From: Sambucus nigra
Lineage: Eukaryota > Streptophyta > Magnoliopsida > Dipsacales > Adoxaceae
DNA: 64,000 bases
Direction of reading: 5' to 3'
Assembly: GCA_949130495.1 (NCBI GenBank)
Contig: OX422208.1
Span: forward strand, 692,803,702 to 692,867,701
Both the position numbers and the translations under genes were made by a program. The notes beneath the pieces are model-generated. The model ran no database searches, had not been told where the DNA came from, and saw nothing but the letters and a program-made list of their open reading frames with translations. Shown piece after piece: positions 11,901-21,450 of this stretch. Within the stretch, counting starts at the first letter, position 1. The number at the start of each line of letters is the position of its first letter.

Positions 11901-13115
11901 TGTTGTTATTAATCTCGGTTCTAGTAGCCAACTGCGTGAGATTAGGATAGGGGCCACCCTTGACGAGCATGAGCGCGCACAACTCGAAGAATTGCTAAAG
12001 GAGTTCGTGGATGTCTTCGCATGGTCGTATGATGATATGACCGGCATTGATCCTGAAATAGCTCAGCACGAGATCCCCACTCTCTCAGATTACAAGCCGG
12101 CTAAATAAAAATTGAGAAAGCTTCGCACCGAATAGTCGCTCAAGGTCAAAGAAGAGGTGGTCAAATAGTTAAACGTGGGCTTCATTTGTGTGATCGAATA
12201 TCCCACATGGCTAGCCAACATAGTACCTGTGCTGAAATCAAGAGGGAAGGTTCGAATGTGTGTAGACTATCGAGATTTAAACAAAGCTTCTCCAAAGGAT
12301 GAATATCCACTACCCAATATCGACATTATCGTGGATAACACAGCCAGTCATGCTCTCAAGTCATTCGTCGATGAGTTTTCTGGATATAACCAAATCAAGT
12401 TGCACCCCGTCCACCAAGAAAAAACCTCATTCATCACCCTATGGGGAATCTTTTTCTATACCGTTATGCCATTTGGTCTCAAGAATGCTGGGGCTACCTA
12501 CCAAAGGGCTTCCACAACCATCCTGCACGATCTGATTCATAAAGAAGTCGAGGTTTATGTTGATGATATGATTATCAAGTCCAAACCTAGAGAAGGTCAT
12601 GTTCCCACTCTCCGGAAGTTCTTCGAATGACTGCGATGGTATCAGATACGACTTAATCCACAGAAGTGTGTCTTTAGCGTTATAAAGGGAAAAATCTTGG
12701 GATTCATGGTCAGTGAGAAGGGGATAGAAGTAGATCCTGCAAAGCTGAAGGCCATATTTAGGATGCCACCACCCCGAACAGAGAAAGAAGTCCGAGGTTT
12801 TCTTGGGAAATTGCAATATATCATCCGGTTCATTAGCCAGCTAACCTCCATCTGTGAACCGATCTTCAAGCTCCTTCGAAAGGATTCAACCAAGGTTTGG
12901 AACGAGGTATGCCAAGAAGATTTTGACCGAATCAAACAATATCTGACCCAACCTTCAGTGCTCATGCCACCACAGCCCGGTCTCCCTTTGCTCCTATACC
13001 TAACCATAACCGACACTGCAGCTGGGGCTTTACTATCCCAATACCTTGAAGACTCCCGCAAAGAAAGAGCCATCTATTACGCCAGTCGTAAAATTGGTTG
13101 GGTACGAGGTTAACT
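11901..13115 (+). pseudogene. Reverse transcriptase and first RNase H region of the Tat element
   Basis: RT starts with LREIRIGATLDEHERAQL and LLKEFVDVFAWSYDDM. It continues through VRMCVDYRDLNKASPKDEYP and VMPFGLKNAGATYQRA to the catalytic YVDD at 12556-12567, which is intact. The thumb and connection (LGFMVSEKGIEVDPAKLKAI) and FLGKLQYI follow, then LLLYLTITDTAAGALLSQY at about 12990, where gypsy RNase H begins. Stops at 12106, 12133, 12166 and 12628 interrupt it, each one base from Gln or Arg codons conserved in the family. A frameshift follows at about 13095 (ASRKI). It would copy RNA into DNA inside the particle. Confidence 0.93.
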
Positions 13116-13119
13116 ACAC

Positions 13120-13801
13120 TGCTTTAGAAAGGGCATGTGTCGCACTTGTCTGGGTCATCCAAAAGTTGTGACACTACATGCTCGCCTTCCCCATCAAACT
13201 TATATCCTGAATGGATCCCATCAAATACCTGCTTGAGAAACCCACCTTATCCAGTCAAATGGCCTGATGGTTGATGCTCCTAACCGAGTTCGATATCGTG
13301 TACGCCACACAAAAAGCTGTTAAAGAAAGAGCCATCTCTGACTACCTCACTGATTACCCCGTAGAAGAAGCAAATGTCTGGATCTCTAAATTCCCAAATG
13401 AAAACATCCTTTGCACCGCTCAAGACCGCCTTCGATGGAAAATGTTCTTTGACAGCACTGCCAACAAAAAGGGATATGGCATTGGGATATTTTTGATCGC
13501 CCCAGATGACTCCCACACTCCCATCGCCATCAAATTGGATTTCCCTTGCACCAATAACATGACGGAATACGAGGCATGCACAATAGGCCTCAAAGTTGCT
13601 CTCAAGAAAGGTATTCAATACCTTGATGTCTACGGGGATTCTACCCTTATCATCGGTCAAGTGCGCAGAAAGTGGAAAGTAAAGGATGAAAAGCTCCAAC
13701 CCTTCCATGCCCATTTAGAAGAGTTAACCTCCCGATTATGAGATATCACCTTCCATTACCTACCCCGAGCAAAGAATAACCTAGACGATGCTCTCGCCAC
13801 C
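13120..13801 (+). pseudogene. Additional RNase H (Tat-type) domain
   Basis: After the degenerate gypsy RNase H end (stops at 13169, 13208 and 13265, each TGA where CGA would give Arg), an open frame at 13271-13741 contains KMFFDSTANKKGYGIGIFL, NNMTEYEACTIGLKVAL and LDVYGDSTLIIGQV. These match the second, archaeal-like RNase H that distinguishes Tat elements from other plant gypsy lineages. Asp, Glu and Asp positions are recognisable. A TGA at 13739 precedes the linker DITFHYLPRAKNNLDDALA that leads into integrase. Confidence 0.85.
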
Positions 13802-15178
13802 TTGGCCTCCATGGTCGACAAGCCCAAGGGAATAATAATGACCCCCTTCCTAGTCCAAAAGCAAGACAAACCGACCCACTGCTACCATATTGAGTTTGTC
13901 TCCACCGAAGATCCCGAACTAGTCGATTACTTGTACTATGATATCTGGTGCCTCCTCAAACATAGTAGGTATCCCGAGGGTTCCAACAAGAAAGACCGAA
14001 CAACCCTCCGAAGACTGGTCACCCAGTACATCATCTGTCATAAAGCTTTACTCAAGAGGAACTTCAATGGAACTCATCTACACTGTATCGCAGAAGCTGA
14101 GATTGATAAAATAATGCAGAACATCCATAATGGGGAATGCGGGCCCCACATGAACGGTCACATGCTTGCCAAGAAGATCATCCGACAGGGCTACTACGGA
14201 ACCACCATGTCCCAAGACTTCACCGCCTATGTCCGGAGATGCCTCAAATGCCAACAGTTCTCCAATCTTCAACACCTGGCTCTACGAGAATTATATAACA
14301 TGACCTCTCCCTAGTCGTTTTCCACCTGGGGTATCGACATCATAGGGAAGGTTACGCCAAAGGCTTCAAACGAACATGAGTTCATCCTAGTTGCCATTGA
14401 TTACTTCACCAAATGGGTCGAAGCTGAGTCATACGCAGTATTAAACGGCAAGAAAGTGACCAAATTCCTTAAAAAGAATATTATATGTCGATATGGGGCC
14501 CCGCACGAGCTAGTGTCAGATAACGGGTTGCATTTCAAAGCAGAAGTCACAGAAGTAGTCAAAGAGTACGGGATTCAGAGACACAAATCTTCTCCCTACA
14601 GACCTCAGACCAACGGTGCAGTTGAAGCCGCCAACAAGAACCTCAAAGCTATCATCAGCAAGATGATCGAAAGTTATAGGGATTGGGCCGACTGGATCCC
14701 GTTCGCCCTCTGGGGATATCGACCCTCAATTCTAGCCTCTACTGGGTCTACCCCTTACTCCCTGGTCTACGGCATGGAAGAAGTCCTACCTGTGGAGATG
14801 GAAATAGCCTCGCTACGCATCATGCTCGAAAAAAAAAGTTAGCGAAGAAGACTGGTGATAAAGCCGTCTTGATGAGCTAGCCCTCCTAGATCAAAGAAGA
14901 TTAAAAGCTCTTTACCACATACAGGGGTACCATCGCCGAATAGCGCGATCATTCAACAAGAGAGTCAAGGACCGCGATGTCTGGGAGGGGGATTTATCCT
15001 TCAAAGAGATAATAGAACCCATCTGGGACCCCAGAGGGAAATTCAAGCCCAATTGGAGCGGCCCCTACATTGTGAAAAAAATCTTATCCGGCGATGCCGT
15101 CATGCCCACTGACCTAGATGGGGAAGAGATGGCTCGTCCAGTCAACCTGGACCGTCTCAAGAAATTCTACCCCTAGTC
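13802..15178 (+). pseudogene. Integrase of the Tat element
   Basis: The zinc-binding region has histidines in NGECGPHMNGHMLAKKI and cysteines in RRCLKCQQ (about 14130-14255). The catalytic core shows WGIDIIG (Asp at 14336), LVSDNG (Asp at 14519) and NGAVEAANK (Glu at 14624). The C-terminal domain at 14980-15178 ends with PNWSGPYIVKKI and DRLKKFYP, the GPY/F-type tail, and stops at about 15174-15176. It is broken by a TAG at 14312 where Trp is usual and by a frameshift near 14840. It would insert the element's DNA. It is the last sense gene; the downstream genes face the other way. Confidence 0.92.
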
Positions 15179-15715
15179 TGAAATCTTGGCGCACTATGAC
15201 TCTTATCATCTTCCTTCTATTCTAAAAAAAACTCTTCATTTCCCTCTACCCAGAACTACGTGGGCCTGATCCTCTTTAAAAAAAACTATTTTCAAACAGA
15301 TAAAAAACTTTTCAAAAACCCCAGAGGTACGTAGGCAGATCATACACCTCACATGAGTGCAGCCCTTTTTTTCACAAAATACTATTCTCTTCTTACCTTC
15401 GAGAACGACGGTTCATTCTAACAAATACTTGAACAAAAGGATTATGTATGCCTTAGCGATCGCTATAGATTATTCAAAAATGCAAAATTCATCGAAAGGC
15501 ACAGCTGAATGATCAGAAACTTGTGTATTTCATCAATAAGAAATTACAGTACGGATTACATAAGAAGAGGAACGGATAACTCCCTTCTCCCTACTACCAT
15601 AAAAAGCCAAATAAAATCCCCACATCTATTCCCTATTACACAAATAAACTCTCCAAGAGTCCTACCCACAATTACCAGAGGGGCCTGCACCCTCATCATC
15701 TGCATCCTGAGGTCC
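15179..15715 (+). other. Tat region between integrase and antisense genes
   Basis: No gene is seen. A box pair ACTACGTGGGCCTGATCC (15254) and AGGTACGTAGGCAGATC (15325) echoes TACGTGG/TACGTAGG in the LTR at 6205-6240, a phrase repeatedly seen in Tat elements. A-rich runs (AAAAAAACT) lie between. Convergent transcripts (sense gag-pol and antisense ORF) would end in or cross this stretch. Confidence 0.5.
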
Positions 15716-16951
15716 CTAAGTTTCCCATGCCTGAATAGAGTGCCATAAACACTCCATAGACCGATGAGCCTTAACCATCTTCGAAAAGACCACAACACCC
15801 CCTTCCATGGTGTTGGATAAAACAAACCATCTTCGTCCAGTCTCCACTGCCAACATCTTGCTGACTAATTTCCTTCACAACCACTTCATATAATCTTTGG
15901 GGACATGCCAAACTTTCCCGACAGACGGGGAGGGACGGGTCGACGGATGCCAATTTTTCCACAGAGATCCAAGCAACAGACGCAGGCGCTCAGTCAAATC
16001 TTCTACCGGAATGAAATTTGAGATCCGAGGTGGCACGACCTGGGCCCAGCCAAATTAGCGAAGAAGACGCCAAGGGAAATAAAAGGAGGTCTGCCTGAGA
16101 CCAACCAACCGCACATATGAATACTCTCCTAGCTCCAGAACAGGCTGCAACTGCCCCCACTAAGGCACTAACCAATACAGACCACGAGCCCCATGCTCCA
16201 CAAGCCAATGCTCCCAGTTCTCAACATACAGACCAACACTGATGAAGTAGCGTGAAAAAAAGTTAGGTACGACCGACAGGGGATATTCTGGAGGAGTCGC
16301 CAAGCAAAATCTTTTAGACAACCACATGAACAGCATCATGGGGCTACCCCTCAAAAAGACAGAACGACCTTCTCTCCAGGCATCCAGGCCATTCAGGGTC
16401 TCCGCCAGTATCACTGCCGCAGGATTGCGACGGTATTACATCTATAAAGTAATAGCTGCAAGTTGCGGGTCCACCTATAATTCTCCAGTCACCAGCAATA
16501 ATTTTGAAACCAAACCCAGAACAACGGCTCCATCATAGCCAGCATCACCTACTTCTCGCAAATGCATGAACTGCAACACCGCCGGGAGGGAGATCATTCA
16601 TCTAGCAACCAATGATTTGGCCGCCGAAGGCGAAATATGAAAAAGCCCGACCAACAAATCCCTAGGAGAACGGGAGCATTCGGGCAAAGCCGCAGCAACA
16701 CTGGGATTTACACCCAGCATGGCAGAAAATTCCTCGTAGGTAGGACAAACTTCCTCTAACCCAAAGCAGAATACATGGTCTTCGGGGTACCAGAATTGTA
16801 CCGCCGCCATCAGCACGTTCCACTCAATAGGCCGATTGCGCCACAAAGAGACTCGACGCATGTTGAAAGCTTCGTAGTCGACATTATAGGAGCACATTAT
16901 TTCCAAAGCTTCGAGGTAGTTAGTAAACTCATTGCTACCAGGGAGATCCAT
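15716..16951 (-). pseudogene. Antisense gene A of the Tat element, DUF7745-like
   Basis: One frame of 411 codons begins at ATG 16951 (MDLPGSNEF) and ends at TAG 15716-15718. It reads WNVLMAAVQFWYPEDHVFCF and VCPTYEEFSAMLGVNP, then MILAETLNGLDAWREG, GSPMMLFMWLSKRF and, after a stop, GLRQTSFYFPWRLLR and FGWAQVVPP. These match by eye the plant transposon-associated DUF7745 family, which is often antisense in Tat elements; its function is unknown. About seven in-frame stops (for example after KSLVAR, GEL, LLR and KWL) interrupt it, mostly one transition from Arg or Gln codons. A TATA box stands about 75 bp upstream. No intron is needed. Confidence 0.75.
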
Positions 16952-17025
16952 CTTTCAAACCTAAGAGATAATGGGTAAGTAGGTAAGAATGCAAAGGTGT
17001 GATGAAAACACTCCACCCTTACCCA

Positions 17026-17191
17026 TTTTTATACTTGAGAACCCTCACAAGAGACATAATTTCTGCAGAAATCGGAGGGAATCCTACCCCACAAAGTGTA
17101 AAAGGCTGAAGAGGGTACCAATCAAAGCTTTGAATTGATGGGACTGGACTGAACTACCGATAGGCAGGTCAGGGTGCTTGCCGATTGGCAA
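17026..17191 (-). promoter_or_regulatory. Putative promoter of antisense gene A
   Basis: On the minus strand GTATAAAAA (17026-17034) lies 75 bp upstream of the ATG at 16951. Further upstream at 17155-17191 the plus strand reads ACCGATAGGCAGGTC, then TTGCCGATTGGCAA. This matches in order and spacing the Tat LTR module TGCCGATAGGCAGGACC then TGCCGATCGG (5608-5641). The match suggests a shared control element, though function is inferred. Confidence 0.6.
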
Positions 17192-17516
17192 CCCCCCATT
17201 TTTAGAAATTTCCCTTTTTTCCTCTTTTGTCAAATCAGAAAACTCAATAAAAAAATAAATTGATATTCTCAACAGAATTTCAAATTCCCTTTATCTCCTT
17301 ATAAAATTTCCCTTTTTTAATCAAAAACTTTCCTTCAAAAAATTTCAAAAATATTCCTTTTTTACGGTCTCAGCAACAAAGTAAAAAGCGCATGTACATG
17401 CATTCATTCATCATTAATAAAAGATAATAAAAAAACTCCATTGCATTGCATATATCTGTTTTCTGTGTTACATCATTTTTGCAGGAAATAAAAAGAAAAG
17501 GCAAAAACAACGGGAC
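17192..17516. other. AT-rich spacer between antisense genes
   Basis: There is no coding signal. T-rich and A-rich runs are interleaved (TTTCCCTTTTTTCCTC and similar). It probably includes the polyadenylation region of antisense gene B, but no single site can be singled out. Confidence 0.4.
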
Positions 17517-19693
17517 TCATCCCGAACCCATATTCTCTCTCTCTCTCAAGAGCTTCCACCCCTGCGACGTGCTCTCTTCCCCCATACGGCGAGACGACGT
17601 ATCACCACTACTCGAGCCAGAGTCATCTAAGGACGAAGCAGACGGCACCAAGCAAGAAGGAATAGGAACTGCATCTCGAATATGGGCAGTCATCGAGGAT
17701 ATCCAGTCTCTGATGTCCCTTAGCCAAGTGGTCGACACCTGAACTTGCTGCAAGAAAAGGTGAAATCAGTATCAAAACAGAGATGACCAAAATAGAAAAG
17801 AAAGAAAGAGAGGGACATAAAGGTATAAGTAGGTCGGAGGACCTCCTCTGTCAAGCCCAACTCCTTCGGATCCATCGTATGAGGACGGTGCAACATAGGC
17901 ACCATCCCTCCATCAGTCCGGTGAATGTTGTACGAGGGGGTATGCAACCGCATAAAAGGGACCTCTGAAGTCGCCGCCGCCGCAGATGCCGTCGAACCAC
18001 TGCCACTATGGGAAGATACCACCGCCCGACTCGAACCTGCAGGAGGTAAAGGTAGGGCATCATATATGTTGGGCGCCATCAACCAGCTCGTCACAAAGTC
18101 CATATAGTCATACGGCGCGGCCGTATCAGTGTACAATAAGTAGGACTCTCCGATCATAACCGCGATCATCACATCCTCTGACAGAAGTCGCTCCCACCTC
18201 ATAGACGTAGGAGGCTGTGCAGGTGGCACCACCACCTCCTCCTCTGCAATCTGGCGAACAACCCGCTCCCCGAGGTACCAGGAATGGCCAAACTCATGCG
18301 CCAGCAAATGCCTCATCCGCGCATTCACCCCAGTCGCCCCCACATCCTGAATGGCTGTCCCCCGAGAATAAAAGGTCACCTGAAAATATCCAAGCAGGCA
18401 CAAATCAATACAAGATCAGAAGGTGCAAAAACTAAGACTGAAATGGAAAGATCCTTACCCTACCACTGGTCAGGTCATTCAAGACCTGACGCACCGCCTC
18501 CAGAGAGAGAGATCCCTTCGACTGCCGATTGGCCTTACGCCATCGATAAAATCGACAGAAGTCCCCAACAGTGTCGTCCTTCAGAGAGATCAGTGGGGTA
18601 TTGCACCCAATCACCTCATAAAACCACGTCTGAATTCACAAGCAAAAAGAGACGCGTAAGAAAAAATACGAATGCATTAAAGGAAAATGCGAATGCATGA
18701 AAGGGAAATGTGAATGCATGAAAGGAAAATGCGAGTGCATGAAAAGAAATGCGCAAACTAAATAATACCTCAATAAGGTACGTGGCCCTAGTAAAGGTCT
18801 GCCGGCAGCACCGGCTGAATGCATCCAGAGAAGAGTAAAGGGTCGCCAAAGTCAGACTCCCCCAATCATAGAAATGGATGTTCGAAAACATCCTCAGGTA
18901 CGGCAATAACCACAAATGGACGACGTCGTCGCTCGACGCCACCATGAAATCTCCCAACACCAGCAAAACATCCTTTTAGCCCGTCCTCCACATCAATCAC
19001 CCTGCTCAACAGAACATCCTTCAGCAGGGACAACCGGATAGAATCCCCAGAGACTATCCTCCCTACATCACCAAGTGCCGCACGCACTACCTCCGGTCTC
19101 ACCCGTAAAGAGCGATCCACCTCTATCTGCTCTCCGTCACAATCCAACCCCAACAGCTGCTGCACATCTATAGGAATCACAGTCATCTCCCCGAAGTCGA
19201 AATGGAAGGTGTGGGTAGTATCCCACCTCCTCTCTCCCAAAGCGCACAGGACCGCTGTCGAACGAGGCATGTCATCCAGCACCGATGCCAACCTCCCAAA
19301 ACCCGCTGATGATACCACCCAACACACCACAGGTGGGAGATGCTCCCAGACATCCCTGAGCCCCATCGTCCCGCGGGTGCGCATGTTCTTTAAAGAAAAA
19401 TCAGACTGGAAAAAAGGAAAAGTCTCATCAAAAGTCAAGAAAGAAAGAAAAATCACCAAAATGAGAAGAATGCCAAAGGTCAGGTTACTTACATAACCGT
19501 CGAGACTCACTCTCGAAGAGCGATGACGCGATGGCTCCCGCAGCAAGGTCCGCTCATCTGCAACAGGCTCAAACACATCAAAGGAGTTCTCACTCCCCAA
19601 AGCAAGAGGCGCCCTGGCCCTCCAATCCACATTCGCCCAGTCATCAATGGTCAACCACTCCCAGTGGACTGCAGCGCTCACAAAGGCGGCCAT
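17517..19693 (-). pseudogene. Antisense gene B of the Tat element: plant mobile domain (PMD) protein, five exons
   Basis: The ATG is at 19693 in good context (AGAAATGGCC). Exons, all joined in phase 0 with GT/AG, are 19493-19693, 18769-19405, 18459-18629, 17843-18379 and 17517-17747, with the stop at 17517-17519. The PMD core is in exon 2: AVLCALGERRWDTTHTFHFD, FGEMTVIPIDVQQLLGLDCDG, then LLVLGDFMVASSDDVVHLWL and YDWGSLTLATLYSSLDAFSR. Exon 4 ends in a Ser/Ala-rich linker. PMD proteins (MAIN/MAIL1 relatives) act in chromatin and silencing, and Tat elements carry copies. A 1-base frameshift near 18975 breaks exon 2. The exon 4 donor (GAG/GTCCTC) is weak. Whether it was ever translated is unknown. 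Confidence 0.75.
18669..18755 (-). repeat. 20-bp tandem repeat inside intron 2 of antisense gene B
   Basis: About four copies of a 20-bp unit (AATGCATGAAAGGAAAATGC, with variants) lie within the 18630-18768 intron. On the minus strand the repeats read as T-rich GCATTTTCCTTTCATGCATT and supply pyrimidine tracts upstream of the acceptor at 18630. The Phe/His/Ala-rich ORF read through them is an intron artefact. Confidence 0.75.
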
Positions 19694-19783
19694 TTCTTGA
19701 AGATCGGAATGCTAAAACGATTTGCAGAGGAATCGCGGAAAGAGAGAAAGCAAAGAAGCTGTGAAAAAATGAAGGGATTCGCC

Positions 19784-19930
19784 CCTTTATATAGGATGCC
19801 AACCGCCATGCCGATCGGCACTTCCCCCCACCATACCGATCGGCACTGACTCCTTACCTTCCCGAGGTAGTCCAAAAGTCTGTGCCATTGTCGAATGGTA
19901 CCCCTCATACCATGCCGACCGGTACCCCCC
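19784..19930 (-). promoter_or_regulatory. Putative promoter of antisense gene B
   Basis: The minus strand has a TATA box, CCTATATAAAGG (19784-19795), about 90 bp upstream of the ATG at 19693. Starting 13 bp further upstream are palindromes: TGCCGATCGGCA, a perfect 12-mer (19809-19820), TACCGATCGGCA (19834-19845), and TGCCGACCGGTA near 19913. This is the same core as in the Tat LTR promoter. The tight spacing to the TATA box resembles the LTR arrangement (14 bp). Confidence 0.65.
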
Positions 19931-20301
19931 CTTAAATTTCGTACAGAAATTCCCAGAAAATATCAGAAAGCCTAAAAACATCCTTTGAAAATTCCTAAAA
20001 ATCCCAGGAAGGATTTAGAACATTTTCACCAAGAAAATTTCGCATTCCCTTGAGCGGAACCCCTCTTTCCCAGCGGAATCCTCAAAAATCAAGTGAATCT
20101 CCTCCCGGCAAAGCACCAGAGGATCTCTAAGGATCGCTTGATCACTTCCCCAACGGATTTTTTTACAGCACCAAAATAGGTTGTCCCCCCCCCCCCCCCC
20201 CCCGCGAGGTCTCCTAGAGAAACAAAGGCTTCCCCAGTTATCAGCTCCCCAGCTCAAATCAAAAGGCACTTTCTCAAGCGAAATAAAAATCCAATATTTA
20301 T
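19931..20301. other. Spacer with a C19 homopolymer
   Basis: There is no gene. 20185-20203 is an uninterrupted run of 19 cytosines, so the length is likely to vary between copies and to be error-prone in assembly. The rest leads into the minisatellite. Confidence 0.6.
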
Positions 20302-21238
20302 CCACTCTTAGGTCAGAATTGACCTCGGTCTTGGATCGTCACCTGAGTTGGGTCAGAATTGACCCCGGTCCTCGGTCGTCACCACTTTGAGGTAAGAATT
20401 GACCTCGGTCTTGGATCGTCACCTGAGTTGGGTAAAAATTGACCCCGGTCTTCGGTTGTCACCACTCTTAAGTCCGAATTGACCTCGGTCTTGGATTGTC
20501 ACCTGAGTTGGGTCAGAATTGACCCTGGTCCTCGATCGTCACCATTCTTAGGTCAGAATTGACACCGGTCTTAGATCGTCACCTGAGTTGGGTCAAAATT
20601 GACCCCGGTCCTCGGTCGTCATCATTCTTAGGTCAGAATTGACCTCAGTCTTGGATCGTCACCTGAGTTAGGTCAGAATTGACCCCGGTCCTCGGTCGTC
20701 ACCACTCTTAGGTCAGAATTGACCTCAATCTTGGATCGTCACCTGAGTTAGGTTAAAATTGACCTCGGTCCTCGGTCGTCACCACTCTTAGGTCAAAATT
20801 GACCTCAGTCTTGGATCATCACCTGAGTTAGGTCATAATTGACCTCGATCCTCGATCGTCACCACTCTTAGGTCAGAATTGACCTCGGTCTTGGATCATC
20901 ACCTGAGTTAGGTCAGAATTGACCTCGGTCCTCATTCGTCGCCACTCTTAGGTCAGAATTGACCTCAGTCTTGGATTGTCACCTGAGTTAGGTCAAAATT
21001 GGCCTCGGTCCTCGATCGTCACCACTTTTAGGTCAGAATTGACCTCGGTCTTGGATCGTCACCTGAGTTAGGTCAGAATTGACCTCGATCCTTGGTCGTC
21101 ACCACTCTTAGGTCAGAATTGACCTCAGTCTTGGATCGTCACCTGAGTTAGGTCAGAATTAACCTCAGTCCTCGATCGTTACCACTCCTAGGTCAGAATT
21201 TACCTCGATTATTAGATCTTCACCCTAAGCCCGCATAT
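20302..21238 (+). repeat. 80-bp minisatellite made of two 40-bp halves
   Basis: About twelve tandem 80-bp units start at 20302, 20382, 20462, 20542 and so on. Each unit is two related 40-bp halves: GGTCAGAATTGACCTCGGTC TTGGATCGTCACCTGAGTTA, then the same start with CTCGGTCGTCACCACTCTTA. The half-unit begins with an inverted repeat, GGTCAGAATTGACC. The array is in the untranslated region before the 3' LTR, the place where Tat/Ogre elements are known to carry variable minisatellites that can seed genomic satellites. Confidence 0.95.
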
Positions 21239-21450
21239 TTAACTTTGACCCACAGAATTGGTCATCCCCCAGCACCACTTCAGGTCCTCAGAATCGACCT
21301 AAAACTTTGATCATCATTCCATCCCCAGCACACTCCTTAGGTCCTCAGAATCAGCCTCGACCCTCTAAATCGGTCATACTCCCTCAAAAGCATCATGCGG
21401 TGTCTATTCGACGGTCATGATTTATTCCAAACTCACCCGTCGAGGGGCTC
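21239..21450 (+). other. 3' untranslated end of the Tat element with polypurine tract
   Basis: Degraded relatives of the minisatellite phrase (AGGTCCTCAGAATCGACCT) occur twice. The last bases before the 3' LTR, CGAGGGGCTC at 21441-21450, are the purine-rich tract expected to prime plus-strand synthesis, although the final CTC is not purine. Confidence 0.6.

Noticed and set aside
18616..18824. Frames with repeated Phe-His-Ala motifs
   Set aside because: They are translations of a 20-bp tandem repeat within intron 2 of the antisense PMD gene.
20302..21238. Regular repeats as a CRISPR array
   Set aside because: Units are continuous tandem repeats without unique spacers, and the context is a plant retrotransposon.
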